The notes beneath the pieces were generated by a model that worked only from the letters and a program-made list of their open reading frames with translations, made no database searches and was not told where the DNA came from. Below, in pieces: positions 17,703 through 27,166 of a stretch of 64,000 nucleotides of DNA; the stretch's first letter is position 1; every line of letters starts with the position of its first letter. The stretch is from positions 62,001 through 126,000 of the forward strand of contig CANGKZ010000006.1 in the NCBI GenBank assembly GCA_947454705.1. The letters are read 5' to 3'. The position numbers and the translations under genes are program-made. Source of the stretch: Verrucomicrobiota bacterium (GTDB taxonomy: Bacteria > Verrucomicrobiota > Verrucomicrobiia > Limisphaerales > UBA9464).

Positions 17703-18676
17703 GCCGCCCCGGGTCGTCTTCATGCCTTTCGATCCGCGCTCAAACCGGATTCAGTCGGTGGCTTTGCGGAGTCGGCGCGTTGCTCGTTGCGTTGTTTGGA
17801 TTCGGAAGCCAGCCCATGCGCGCGGATTCCACGCGGGTGGTGCACGTGTACTGCGCGCAGGACCAGGTGTACGCCGAGCCCATTTTTGAGGCGTTTCATC
17901 GGTCCACGGGCATCCGCGTGCTTCCGGTGTTCGACAGCGAGGCGGTCAAGACGGTCGGACTCGCCAATCGGTTGATCGCCGAGCGACGCCACCCGGTGGC
18001 CGATGTGTACTGGGGCAACGAGGAACTCCGCGCGCGTCAGCTCGCGGCGATGGTGATCTTTCGCGAGACCAATGGCTGGACCGGATTTGGTCAACGCTCC
18101 CGCCGGATCGTTTACAACCCGCAACGTCTCGCATCGGCCCGCGTCCCCAAATCGGTTTCCGAACTCACCAATTCCGCGTGGAACGGACGTCTGTCCCTGG
18201 CCTTTCCCGGATTCGGCAGTACTGCGACGCACTTTCTCGCGCTGCGTCAGGCCTGGGGCGAGGCGCGATGGCAGACTTGGTGTCGCGCCCTGGCTGCGAA
18301 CAAGCCGTACCTGGAGGAGGGGAATTCCCAAGTGGTACGGCGTGTGGCCCGCGGTGAGGCGTGGATTGGTTTGACCGATTCCGACGACATCGCCGCCGGC
18401 ATCCGCGAGGGTCTGAGCGTGGCCATGGCGACCTCGGTGGACGAATTGATGGTGCTGCCCAACACCGTCGCCGTGGTGCGGGAATGCCCGCACGAGGAAG
18501 CTGCGCAGGCGTTGTACATGTACCTTCAGCAGCGTGCGGTGACCGGGAAGTTGGTCGAGGTCGGTGCGTTGGAATCGACCCTGCCTGACGGACAATTGCT
18601 GCAGCCCGACTGGCCCGCGATCCTGCGGGATCTGGATCGGGGCGCGTCGCAGATTCGGAGGATTTTCCGGCCGTGA
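17699..18676 (+). CDS. Iron(III)-type ABC transporter solute-binding protein
   Basis: A 325-residue exported binding protein of the extracellular solute-binding family 1 / FbpA type. An N-terminal hydrophobic segment (WLCGVGALLVALFGFG) is followed by a plausible cleavage site after MRA. The mature part begins VVHVYCAQDQVYAEPIFEAFHRS, the classic first strand and helix. Internal matches to the group are the DVYWGNEE, PKSVSELTNSAWNGR and ARGEAWIGLTDSDD segments. FbpA proteins bind ferric iron or other small anions; the ligand here is not determined. The start overlaps the preceding stop as ATGA, and the permease follows with a GTGA overlap. Confidence 0.82.
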   Translation: MSRPGSSSCLSIRAQTGFSRWLCGVGALLVALFGFGSQPMRADSTRVVHVYCAQDQVYAEPIFEAFHRSTGIRVLPVFDSEAVKTVGLANRLIAERRHPVADVYWGNEELRARQLAAMVIFRETNGWTGFGQRSRRIVYNPQRLASARVPKSVSELTNSAWNGRLSLAFPGFGSTATHFLALRQAWGEARWQTWCRALAANKPYLEEGNSQVVRRVARGEAWIGLTDSDDIAAGIREGLSVAMATSVDELMVLPNTVAVVRECPHEEAAQALYMYLQQRAVTGKLVEVGALESTLPDGQLLQPDWPAILRDLDRGASQIRRIFRP

Positions 18677-21132
18677 ATCCGACGCTTCTCTTCAATTCCG
18701 TCGGCGTGGCGCTCGTGGCCACGGTGCTGTCGCTCGTGGCTGGAGTGGCCGCGGCGCTGGTGGCCACCGCGTATCCTGCCTGGCGTCGGACGGTGCTGGT
18801 GTCGGGCGTGTTGTGTCTCGCGCTGCCACCCTTCCTGCCGGCCAATGCGTGGCTCGAGGTCACCGCGGGGCCACGGGCCAGCGGCGCACCGGAATGGGTC
18901 GCCGTCTGGACGCTTCCCTTCGTGGCCTTCGTGCTGGCTTCCGGACTCTGGCCCATCTCGTTGTTTTTGACGTTGTCGGGATGGAGCCGTCTGCAACCGG
19001 GCCACCTCGAAGCGGCCGTGGGAGGTGCAGGATGGAATGCCCTCCGTCGCGTGATGCTCCCCGGAATCGCGACGGAACTCCGGGTTGCCGCCACGATCAC
19101 GCTTGCCCTTTCGCTGGCCAATTTCACGGTGCCCACGCTGTTCCAGGTCCGCGTGTTCACGGAGGAGTTTTGGATCCGGTTCAACACGCAGTTCGATCTT
19201 CCCGGCGCAATCGCCGGATCTTGGCCGCTGCTGTTGTTGCCGCCGCTGGTGCTGGTGTGGATCGCGCGGCATCCGGTGTCGTGGATCCGACAGACTGCTT
19301 CCCTCGACTCGCGCGTGGTGCGATCAGTGATCGGAGCCTGGGGCACCGCCGCGTTGGTTTTTACGGCGATCTGGATTGCGCTTTCGCTGCTGTTTCCTCT
19401 GGTTCAGTTGGCCACCTCGCCGCGCACTTGGTCGGAACTCTCCGGCGCGGTTGCAGCGGGCGGAAGTGCGCTGCGTCAGTCGGTGATGACCGCCGCCGCA
19501 GCGGCCACGGCGATTGTGGGCGTGGGACTTCTCCTCACCCGATCGCATCTGCATCGGCAGCCGGTGGTAAAATCGGTCCGCGTGTTGGGCTGGATTTTGT
19601 TTCTGCTGCCCGGGGTGTTTGAAGGCGTGCTGCTGTTGCATGCGTTCACCCTGGATTGGCTGCGTCCGCTGTCGCTCGGCGCGGGGGGAATCATTCTCGC
19701 TGTGACCTTGCGATACGCCGTGCCGGCGTGGCTGATTTTGTCGGAAGCCGCTCGCACGCTCGATCGGGATCAGACCGATGCCGCGCGCTCCAGCGGGGCT
19801 TCCGCGTGGACGGTGTTTCGATCGGTCGAGTGGCGTCAGATGCGCATTCCCGTCTTTGCGGCGTGGTACGCCGTGTACCTGCTGGCGTTGTGGGATGTCG
19901 AGACCGTGGTGCTGATCCAACCGCCCGGCGGTGAGACCCTCGCGCTGCGGGTCTTCAATCTCCTCCACTACGGCCATGGCACGCAGGTGAATGCGCTGTG
20001 CGTGGTGCTGCTGGGGCTGGCCTTGTTGCCGGGCGTGTTGGTGGGACTCGCGGGTTCGCTGCGTCGATGGACTGGCGGGAATGGCCGACTGGGAATGAGC
20101 GGTTGGATCGGGCTTCTGGCGGTGGGATTGATGGCCGGGGGATGCGGCGAATCTTCCACCGGATCCGGGGCGCTGGAGTCCGACGCGCGGGCAGGACTTG
20201 GACCTGAACAGCCGCTGAAGTCGCAGACCTTCCGTGCGGTGCAGGTGCTGGGATCGCGCGGAGTCGCTCCGGGGCAGTTCAACAAGCCCCGGTCGCTCGT
20301 GTGTGATCGGGATGACAATTTGTTCGTGGCCGACATGACCGGTCGGATCCAGAAGTTCGATGCGCAGGGCCGCTGGGTGTTGCAGTGGCAGATGCCGCAA
20401 ACCGATCTCGGCAAACCCAAGGGCATGTGCCTCGACCCCGAAGGCCACGTGGTGGTGGTGGAACCGCATTATCAGCGGGTGAATGTGTTTTCCACCGAGG
20501 GAAAACTCATTCGCCAATGGGGCGTGAAGGGCACCGCGCCTGGGGAATTGATCCTGCCGCGATCGATTGTGTGTGCGCCGGATGGACGTTTTTTTCTGAC
20601 CGAGTACACGGTGGTGGATCGTCTCCAGCGGTTTTCGGCCGCGGGAAAGTTCGAACGCACCTGGGGCGCGCCCGGCGGGGAGCCGGGGCGGTTCAATCGG
20701 GCCGAGGGCATTTGCATGGATGCAGCCGGACGCCTGTTGGTGGCCGATTCGTGCAATCACCGCATTCAGGTATTTACCGCCGATGGGGATTTCGTCCGGA
20801 CCTACGGAACCGCCGGCGCCGAGCCGGGCAAATTGAGTTACCCGTACGACATCCGGGTGGACGCCCAGGGACGCCAGTTCATCTGTGAATTCGGGAATTC
20901 CCGGGTGAGTGTGTTTGGGGCGAAGGATGAATTAATCGAAGTGGTGGGCGGCGCCGGCGCGGGCCCCGGGCAGTTTGCCAATCCGTGGGCGATTGCCTTT
21001 GATTCGCACGGCAGCCTGTACGTGGCGGATTCGCAGAATCACCGGGTGCAAAAACTGATCGCCCGCGGGGCGGTGGCTGGGCGAGGCTTGGCCGCGACCC
21101 CCGCTGTCGCTGCATCGGGGCCAAGGTCATGA
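18673..21132 (+). CDS. ABC permease fused in frame to a lipoprotein-like NHL beta-propeller
   Basis: One uninterrupted frame of 819 residues. Residues 1-470 form a two-lobed FbpB-type permease with about 12 membrane helices. It has two cytoplasmic EAA-type loops: EAAVGGAGWNALRRVMLPG near residue 116, and a second beginning DAARSSGASAWTVFRSVE near residue 371. Without a stop codon the frame continues into MSGWIGLLAVGLMAGGCGES, which looks like a lipoprotein signal with Cys about residue 491. Six NHL repeats follow (about 510-800), for example VADSCNHRIQVF. A true fusion would place the propeller outside the membrane beside the channel. The alternative is a second start at 20095 giving a separate lipoprotein. 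No ATPase gene is adjacent. The GTG start overlaps the binding-protein stop. Confidence 0.8.
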   Translation: MNPTLLFNSVGVALVATVLSLVAGVAAALVATAYPAWRRTVLVSGVLCLALPPFLPANAWLEVTAGPRASGAPEWVAVWTLPFVAFVLASGLWPISLFLTLSGWSRLQPGHLEAAVGGAGWNALRRVMLPGIATELRVAATITLALSLANFTVPTLFQVRVFTEEFWIRFNTQFDLPGAIAGSWPLLLLPPLVLVWIARHPVSWIRQTASLDSRVVRSVIGAWGTAALVFTAIWIALSLLFPLVQLATSPRTWSELSGAVAAGGSALRQSVMTAAAAATAIVGVGLLLTRSHLHRQPVVKSVRVLGWILFLLPGVFEGVLLLHAFTLDWLRPLSLGAGGIILAVTLRYAVPAWLILSEAARTLDRDQTDAARSSGASAWTVFRSVEWRQMRIPVFAAWYAVYLLALWDVETVVLIQPPGGETLALRVFNLLHYGHGTQVNALCVVLLGLALLPGVLVGLAGSLRRWTGGNGRLGMSGWIGLLAVGLMAGGCGESSTGSGALESDARAGLGPEQPLKSQTFRAVQVLGSRGVAPGQFNKPRSLVCDRDDNLFVADMTGRIQKFDAQGRWVLQWQMPQTDLGKPKGMCLDPEGHVVVVEPHYQRVNVFSTEGKLIRQWGVKGTAPGELILPRSIVCAPDGRFFLTEYTVVDRLQRFSAAGKFERTWGAPGGEPGRFNRAEGICMDAAGRLLVADSCNHRIQVFTADGDFVRTYGTAGAEPGKLSYPYDIRVDAQGRQFICEFGNSRVSVFGAKDELIEVVGGAGAGPGQFANPWAIAFDSHGSLYVADSQNHRVQKLIARGAVAGRGLAATPAVAASGPRS

Positions 21133-24011
21133 GCTTCCAATTCACCCATCCTGGATGGCTGTTCCTCCTGATTCCGGTGGGACTCTGGACGCTCCTGCTT
21201 GCCTGGAAGTCGGACACCTCGCTGGTGGCGTGGCGTCGGACCACCTCCACCGCGCTTCGCGTGCTGGTCGTGCTGCTGCTCGTGCTGGGCATCGCCGGCA
21301 TTCAATGGAAGAAGCCGCAGGAGGGCATGAACGCGTTTTTCCTGCTCGATCGTTCCGACTCCATTCCATCGGCCCAACAGGAACAGGCGCGCGACTGGGC
21401 CAACCGCTGGGCCAAGGGGAAGGAACCTCAGGACAAGGCGGGGTTCCTCGTTTTTGGTACGGATGCCGCGCTCGAGACCACCGCGACCTCGGTGGCCGAG
21501 GCGGAGAAGATCCAGGCCGTGGTGGGCGGGGAGCGGACCGATCTGGCCGGGGCGGTGCGCCTGGGCACGGCCGCGTTTCCGGAATCGGGACAAAAGCGGA
21601 TGGTGCTGCTTTCCGACGGCAATGAGAACGTGGGCGATGCCATGGCCGCCTTGCTCGCCGCCAAGCCGCTCGGTGTGACGCTTGATGTCGTGCCCCTCGG
21701 AGTCACTCGCGGGGAGGATGTGGCGGTGCAGAAGATCGGACTGCCTTCGAACATCAAAAAGGGGCAGACCTTCGACGCCAAAATTTTCGCCACCTCGGAC
21801 CGTCCCCGCGACGCGCGGGTGAGGTTGTATCGAAACGACCAATTGCTCGGGGAGCAGAAGGTTCACCTCGATGCCGGCAAGAACCTGTTCACCTTTCCGC
21901 AAACCCTGCCCGAGGCCGGTTTCTACGGCTATCAGGTGCAGGTGGAGGCCGATGGCGACACGGTGCCGCAAAACAACAAGGCCGCAGGATTCGTCAATGT
22001 TCGCGGGGATCCGCGGGTGCTGCTGCTGTCGTCGGATCCCGCACTCGATCGCACGCTCGCCGCCGCCTTGCGAAGCGGGAAGCTGGATGTCCAACTTGCC
22101 GGACTCGACCGCACTCCGTCCACGCTGGCGGAGATGCAGAGCTACGATGAGATCCTGCTGAGCAACGTGTCGGCCGGCGACCTGGGACGCGACCGCATGG
22201 CGCTGCTGCAAAGCGCGGTGCGTGATTTCGGAATTGGTCTTGTGGTGGTCGGCGGTGACCAGGCCTTTGGTGCCGGTGGGTACCGCGGTACGGCGTTGGA
22301 AGAAGCGCTGCCGGTGGACATGGAATTGAGCTCCAAAAAAGTGCTGCCCAAGGGCGCGCTCGCGCTGGTGATGCACGGCATGGAATTCGCCAACGGCAAT
22401 CAGGTGGCGCGCGAGATCGGCGTGGCCGCGCTCGATGCGCTGGGGCCGCAGGATGAGCTCGGGGTGTGGCTGTGGGATGGCACGGAGCACGCGTTGTTCG
22501 ACCTTCAGGCGGTGGGCGACAAGAAGCGGCTCGCCGGACTGATCATGGGAATGAACCAGGGCGACCTCCCGAATTTCCAGGGCCTGATGAGCCAGGCCAA
22601 CGCGTCGCTGCAGAAATCGTCGGCGAACCTGAAACACATGATCGTGTTCAGCGACGGGGATCCGAATGCGCCGACGGCTGCGCTGCTGCAGGACATCGTG
22701 TCACACAAGATCACCATCAGCACGGTGATGATCGGCGGACACGTCCAGCCGACCACCATGATCCAGATGGCGGAGCAGGGGAAGGGACGCTTCTACGACG
22801 TGCGTTCGGCCGCCGAGCTGCCGCAGATTTTCATCAAGGAAGCGTCGGTGATTCTGAAGTCCGCCATCATCGAGGAGCCCTTCATCCCGCAGCTCGCCGC
22901 ATCGAGCGAATTGATCCGTGGCATCGGCGGCGGCGAGATGCCCCAGCTCCAGGGGTACGTCGCGACCACCAGCCGTCCGCGAGCGGAAACCCCGCTGGTG
23001 ACCGACAAGGGCGATCCGTTGCTCGCGCACTGGCAGTACGGACTCGGCCGTTCCGTGGCGTTCACCAGCGATGCCCGCGGGAAGTGGGGGCGGGACTGGA
23101 TTGGCTGGAGCCGCTATCAGCAGTTTTGGTCCCAGACCGCCAACTGGGCCCTGCGTCGCGTGGACACGGCGGAGTACAACACCGAGGTGTCGGTGGACAA
23201 CGGGCAGGGCGTGCTCTCGGTCGAGGCGCTCGATCCGCAGGGCAACTTCCGCAACTTCCTCAATCTTCAGGCCGCCGTGGTGAGCCCGCGCGGGCAGCGC
23301 GTGAATGTGGCCCTCGAGCAAACCGGTCCGGGACGCTACGAGGCGAAATTCCCCACGCGGGAAGTCGGCGCGTATCTGCTCAACTTGATGGAATTCCGCG
23401 ATGGCAAGCCGGTGGGATCCCAAGTGGTGGGCGCCAGTGTGAACTATTCGCCGGAGTTCTCCGCATCGGAGCCCAACCTGAACCTGCTGCGCCGTCTCGC
23501 CGAGGCCGGGGGCGGCCGGATTCTCGATCCGCTGGTGGACAATCCGTTCAAGTTGAACCGGATCAAAACGTATCAGCCCCGGGATTTGTGGGAGTCGCTG
23601 CTCAAGCTCTTCTTGATCCTGTTCGTGCTGGATGTGGCCGTGCGTCGCGTGGACATCGACCGGGAGGAATGGCGCAAGGCGTGGATCAAGGTCCGGGCCG
23701 CGTTTGGATTGGGGGATGTGCGTCGTGCCGTGGCCGGTCAGGAGTCGCTGGGTGCGCTGTTGCAGCGACGCGACCAGGTTCGCGAGACCCGTCCCCAATC
23801 CCAACAGGCCCCGGTGGCCGACGAGCGCCTGTTCCAGCCGCGCAACGCCCCGGTGGTGTCCGCGGCACCGGTTCCATCTTCCGGCGAAAGTTCATCGCAG
23901 GCTGCAACTCCTCCGCCGGCCCCAGCGGACGACGCATCCGCTGGCGGCGGTGAAAAATCCGGCACCACGAGCCGGCTTTTGGAGGCAAAACGGCGTGCGC
24001 GCCGGCAATGA
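21129..24011 (+). CDS. Large double-VWA membrane protein
   Basis: A 960-residue protein with two N-terminal membrane helices (about residues 10-27 and 42-59). A first VWA domain begins at [16 protein letters not shown], and a CARDB-like beta domain lies around 200-290. A glutamine-amidotransferase-like segment (about 295-410, with [14 protein letters not shown]) is followed by a second VWA-like domain (about 470-590, [12 protein letters not shown]). A C-terminal membrane segment ([15 protein letters not shown], near 825) leads into a Gln/Ala/Pro-rich disordered tail. Such proteins usually accompany MoxR, DUF58 and BatA proteins. It overlaps the permease-NHL gene by 4 nt (ATGA) and is the last member of the block. 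Confidence 0.85.
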   Translation: MSFQFTHPGWLFLLIPVGLWTLLLAWKSDTSLVAWRRTTSTALRVLVVLLLVLGIAGIQWKKPQEGMNAFFLLDRSDSIPSAQQEQARDWANRWAKGKEPQDKAGFLVFGTDAALETTATSVAEAEKIQAVVGGERTDLAGAVRLGTAAFPESGQKRMVLLSDGNENVGDAMAALLAAKPLGVTLDVVPLGVTRGEDVAVQKIGLPSNIKKGQTFDAKIFATSDRPRDARVRLYRNDQLLGEQKVHLDAGKNLFTFPQTLPEAGFYGYQVQVEADGDTVPQNNKAAGFVNVRGDPRVLLLSSDPALDRTLAAALRSGKLDVQLAGLDRTPSTLAEMQSYDEILLSNVSAGDLGRDRMALLQSAVRDFGIGLVVVGGDQAFGAGGYRGTALEEALPVDMELSSKKVLPKGALALVMHGMEFANGNQVAREIGVAALDALGPQDELGVWLWDGTEHALFDLQAVGDKKRLAGLIMGMNQGDLPNFQGLMSQANASLQKSSANLKHMIVFSDGDPNAPTAALLQDIVSHKITISTVMIGGHVQPTTMIQMAEQGKGRFYDVRSAAELPQIFIKEASVILKSAIIEEPFIPQLAASSELIRGIGGGEMPQLQGYVATTSRPRAETPLVTDKGDPLLAHWQYGLGRSVAFTSDARGKWGRDWIGWSRYQQFWSQTANWALRRVDTAEYNTEVSVDNGQGVLSVEALDPQGNFRNFLNLQAAVVSPRGQRVNVALEQTGPGRYEAKFPTREVGAYLLNLMEFRDGKPVGSQVVGASVNYSPEFSASEPNLNLLRRLAEAGGGRILDPLVDNPFKLNRIKTYQPRDLWESLLKLFLILFVLDVAVRRVDIDREEWRKAWIKVRAAFGLGDVRRAVAGQESLGALLQRRDQVRETRPQSQQAPVADERLFQPRNAPVVSAAPVPSSGESSSQAATPPPAPADDASAGGGEKSGTTSRLLEAKRRARRQ

Positions 24012-24020
24012 ATTCACCCC

Positions 24021-24179
24021 ATGGCCCGCAAGTCCGCGCAGAAAAAGATCGCCCGGCCGCGTGTTCTCTGGCAGGTCAACCCGTCCACGCGGGTCAAGGG
24101 CTCGGCCAGGGTTTACTCCCGGGCCAAGATTCGCGGGGAGAACCGTACCATTTCGAACGATGAGCAGAACCCCAGTTGA
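24021..24179 (+). CDS. Small basic protein of unknown function
   Basis: A 52-residue frame starting [17 protein letters not shown], rich in Lys/Arg, with the core [18 protein letters not shown]. It lies in the otherwise empty gap between the VWA gene and hisG and overlaps the hisG start by 20 nt. The composition (predicted strongly basic, no membrane segment) would fit a nucleic-acid or ribosome-binding peptide. I have only a general sense that similar short basic proteins occur in related genomes, so the call is tentative. A competing frame from 24008 has poorer composition. Confidence 0.45.
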   Translation: MARKSAQKKIARPRVLWQVNPSTRVKGSARVYSRAKIRGENRTISNDEQNPS

Positions 24180-25059
24180 AAAGAAGCAGCCGAAGCTGAA
24201 GCTCGGTCTGCCGAAAGGTTCGTTGCAGGACGCCACGCTGGAGAAGATGGCGAAGGCCGGCTGGAACATCACGGTTTCCTCCCGCAGCTACGAGCCGTAC
24301 GTGGACGATGCCGAGCTTCAGATCCGCCTGATCCGCGCGCAGGAGATCAGCCGCTATGTCGAGCTGGGTTATCTTGATGCCGGCATCACCGGTCTCGACT
24401 GGATTCAGGAGAATCACAGCGACGTCCATGAAGTGGGCGAATTCCTTTTCAGCAAGTCCACCCGCCAGCCCACCCGCTGGGTGCTCGCGGTGCCCGAGGA
24501 GTCCTCGATCCACTCCGTGAAGGATCTGGAAGGCAAGCGCGTGGCCACCGAAGTCGTGGGCCTCACCAAGCGCTGGCTCAAGAAGAACGGCGTGAAGGCC
24601 GAAGTGGAATTTTCCTGGGGCGCGACCGAGGTGAAGGCGCGTGAACTCGTGGATGCGATTGTCGAAGTCACCGAGACCGGATCGTCGCTCCGCGCCAACA
24701 AACTCCGCATCGTCGAGACGCTGCTCGTCTCCACTCCGCGGCTCATCGCCAACCACGACGCGTGGAAGGACAAGTGGAAGCGAACCAAGATCGAAACGCT
24801 CTCCCTGCTGCTCCGCGGGGCGATCGAGGCCGAGGCCAAGGTCGGTCTGAAGATGAATATTCGTGAAGCGGATTTGCCGAAGTTGTTGCAATCGCTTCCC
24901 GCATTGCGTAATCCCACGGTGTCCAGTTTGAGTCTCTCCGGCTGGGTGGCTGTGGAAACCATCATCGATGAATCGGTGGTGCGTGAATTTATCCCGCAAC
25001 TAAAAGCCGCCGGTGCGGAGGGAATCATCGAGTACCCACTCAATAAGGTGGTGTACTGA
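24160..25059 (+). CDS. hisG: ATP phosphoribosyltransferase HisG (long form)
   Basis: Catalyses the first step of histidine synthesis, joining ATP and PRPP. The protein has 299 residues, matching the long hexameric form with a C-terminal ACT-like regulatory domain that binds histidine. The N-terminal catalytic lobe shows [23 protein letters not shown]. The PRPP loop is the expected [12 protein letters not shown] near residue 165, and the C-terminal domain starts around residue 215. The long form normally works without HisZ. No other his gene is in the window. The ATG at 24160 is the first in a sensible position and overlaps the small basic gene. Confidence 0.95.
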   Translation: MSRTPVEKKQPKLKLGLPKGSLQDATLEKMAKAGWNITVSSRSYEPYVDDAELQIRLIRAQEISRYVELGYLDAGITGLDWIQENHSDVHEVGEFLFSKSTRQPTRWVLAVPEESSIHSVKDLEGKRVATEVVGLTKRWLKKNGVKAEVEFSWGATEVKARELVDAIVEVTETGSSLRANKLRIVETLLVSTPRLIANHDAWKDKWKRTKIETLSLLLRGAIEAEAKVGLKMNIREADLPKLLQSLPALRNPTVSSLSLSGWVAVETIIDESVVREFIPQLKAAGAEGIIEYPLNKVVY

Positions 25060-25089
25060 TCCGGACGGCACAGCAGAAACACACGAGCT

Positions 25090-25191
25090 ATGGGTTCACT
25101 TAAGAAGCGTCGGAAGGCGAAGATCAACAAGCACAAGCGGCGGAAGAAGCTCCGTCAGAACCGCCACAAGAAGCGTACCTGGCAGAAGTAG
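25090..25191 (+). CDS. bS22/AURKAIP1-COX24-type small ribosomal protein
   Basis: A 33-residue, extremely basic peptide, [20 protein letters not shown] followed by [13 protein letters not shown]. It matches the short AURKAIP1/COX24 domain family, whose actinobacterial member (bS22) and mitochondrial relative (mS38) sit in the small ribosomal subunit. The [20 protein letters not shown] pattern is the diagnostic core. It starts 30 nt after hisG and is followed at once by a strong terminator, so it is probably co-transcribed with hisG. Confidence 0.85.
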   Translation: MGSLKKRRKAKINKHKRRKKLRQNRHKKRTWQK

Positions 25192-25222
25192 CCAGTAGGC
25201 GTTTCAACGCCGCCTTCCGGGC

Positions 25223-27145
25223 ATGGTCTTTTTTTCAAGGCGCGGCTCCGTCCCTGCGGAGCCGCGTTGTCTTTTGCCCGCGTCCCCAGTTTCTCCCAAT
25301 CTTGCGATTCACCCGCCAGGGGGATCGTTTTCACCGCAGTTTGGAGCTCTGCTCCTGGCCGCGGCTTGCCTGATCGCCGGATGCGTTCATCCGTCGACGG
25401 GATCCGGGAAGAAATCGGGGGTGGTTCCAAAATTATCGACGACGAATTCGCCAGCGGGTGCGACAATGCAACCTTCTGCCCGCACCACGGGAACCAAGGC
25501 GAAATCGAAATCAACGTCCAAGCCAGTCCCGACCGCCAAAGCGGTGAAAGCGGGAGGCGGGGATAAGCGTCGTACCGATCCGCTGGCCGCCGAGTCCGAC
25601 GCCGTTATTGAGCGCCGGGCCGCGGCCCATGCGGCGTTTGCGGCTGCCATGATTCAGCAGGAGGAGTCGGGGATCACCTCGGCCTTGGAGCTGTTTCGCA
25701 AGTCGTTGGAGAACGATCCCGACAACATCACGTTGGCGATCGATCTCTCTCGACGCCTTATCGAGCGCAAGGAACGCGAGGCCGCCCTCGAAGTCCTGAA
25801 ACGGTCCGCTCCCAAGGCGGCCGGGACCGAGCTGGCATCGACCTTTCAGTCGTTGCTCGGAGTGGTGTACGCGCAGTTGGGGAAGCGGGAGGAGTCGATG
25901 GCCGCGTATCGCGAAGCCATCCGGCTCGCGCCCGATGAACTGATCAATTACCAGGCGCTGGCCGATCTTCAGGGCGCCAGCGGGCGTCGCGTCGAGGTGG
26001 GGACCACGCTGGACCTCGCCGCCCGGTCGAACTCGACCGATGCCATGTACTGGATCGAGCTCGCGGAGCTTTATCGTCAGTATGGCAAGCGCGAGACCAA
26101 TTCCGCCCCCCGTTCGCTGGCTGCAGCGCGCACCGCGTTGGAAAAGGCTGCGGCCCTCAAGCCGGTGGAACCCGGAATCCTTCAGCGCCTGGGCGAGCGA
26201 TACGAATCGGTCGGTCAGCCGGAGAAGGCCGAATCGGTGTACCGCGAACTTCGGACCCGGTTTCCCAAGGACCCGCGTCCCACCGGAAAGCTGGCCGAGC
26301 TTTACCTTCGTCTCGGACGCAACAAGGAGGCGGGGGAACAGCTGGAATCGCTCAAGAAGGACAATCCGTCCAACCCGGTTCCGTTCTATTATCTCGGTCT
26401 TCTGGCCTTCGAGTCGCGCGACTTCGAACGCGCCGTGTCGCACTTCGAGCGGTCGCTGCTGCTCAATCCGGAGTTCGAACCGATTTATGCCGATCTTGCC
26501 GCCGCCTGGCTGAGTCGTGAGAAGCCGGCGGAAGCCCTCGCCGTGATCGACAAGACGGTGGGACGGTTCCCGCCCGAGTTCCGACGCGAATATCTGGCCG
26601 GACTGGCCCAGGCCCGGTTGCAGCACTACGACCAGTCGCTGGCCCGCTTTCTCGCCGCTGAAAAGGCTGCCGCCGCCAAGAGCCCGGAGCTGCTCGACCA
26701 CCGGTTTTATTTCCAGATCGGTGCGATGCTGGAGAAGGCGGGACGCGAGGAGGAGTGCATCGGATACCTCCAGAAATCGCTGAAGATCAAACCCGACTTC
26801 GACGAGGCCCTGAATCATTTGGGATACCTCTGGGCCGAGAAGGGCGTGCGGCTCGATGAGGCGCTCGTCATGATTCGCAGCGCCGTGAAGGCCGAGCCCG
26901 ATAATCCGGCGTATCTCGACAGCTTGGGCTGGGTGTATTTCAAGCTCGGTAAATTCGCCGAGGCCCTTCCACCGCTGCAACGCGCCGTGAAGCTGCTCAA
27001 CGAACCGGATGCCACCGTGCTGGATCACCTCGGCGACGTCTTAAACGCCCTGGGACGCAAGCCCGAGGCCCGCGAGGCGTGGACGGAATCGGAGAAGCTG
27101 GAAAAGAGCGACGCGGTGCGACGCAAGATCGATGCGAATCCGTAG
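25223..27145 (+). CDS. TPR-repeat lipoprotein
   Basis: Up to 640 residues. After an N-terminal region comes a lipoprotein signal, FGALLLAAACLIAGC, with the lipid-attached Cys near residue 54. A low-complexity Lys/Thr/Ala linker follows (to about residue 120), then at least ten tetratricopeptide repeats to the C-terminus, for example GVVYAQLGKREESMAAYREAIRLAPD and LGYLWAEKG. It is likely a scaffold on a periplasm-facing membrane surface. The start is uncertain. The ATG at 25223 lies upstream of the terminator, so its hairpin would fall within the message; a TTG at 25274 would avoid most of this. The ATG is kept because it is the only one before the lipobox. Confidence 0.78.
   Translation: MVFFSRRGSVPAEPRCLLPASPVSPNLAIHPPGGSFSPQFGALLLAAACLIAGCVHPSTGSGKKSGVVPKLSTTNSPAGATMQPSARTTGTKAKSKSTSKPVPTAKAVKAGGGDKRRTDPLAAESDAVIERRAAAHAAFAAAMIQQEESGITSALELFRKSLENDPDNITLAIDLSRRLIERKEREAALEVLKRSAPKAAGTELASTFQSLLGVVYAQLGKREESMAAYREAIRLAPDELINYQALADLQGASGRRVEVGTTLDLAARSNSTDAMYWIELAELYRQYGKRETNSAPRSLAAARTALEKAAALKPVEPGILQRLGERYESVGQPEKAESVYRELRTRFPKDPRPTGKLAELYLRLGRNKEAGEQLESLKKDNPSNPVPFYYLGLLAFESRDFERAVSHFERSLLLNPEFEPIYADLAAAWLSREKPAEALAVIDKTVGRFPPEFRREYLAGLAQARLQHYDQSLARFLAAEKAAAAKSPELLDHRFYFQIGAMLEKAGREEECIGYLQKSLKIKPDFDEALNHLGYLWAEKGVRLDEALVMIRSAVKAEPDNPAYLDSLGWVYFKLGKFAEALPPLQRAVKLLNEPDATVLDHLGDVLNALGRKPEAREAWTESEKLEKSDAVRRKIDANP
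25239..25275 (+). terminator. Rho-independent terminator after the bS22-like gene
   Basis: A perfect 10-bp stem, CGCGGCTCCG (25241-25250) with CGGAGCCGCG (25257-25266), a 6-nt TCCCTG loop, then TTGTCTTTT. It closes the hisG-bS22 transcript. It also overlaps the annotated N-terminus of the TPR lipoprotein gene, which bears on that gene's start. Confidence 0.85.
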
Positions 27146-27166
27146 TCCGGATCGACAGCTCCCGAC

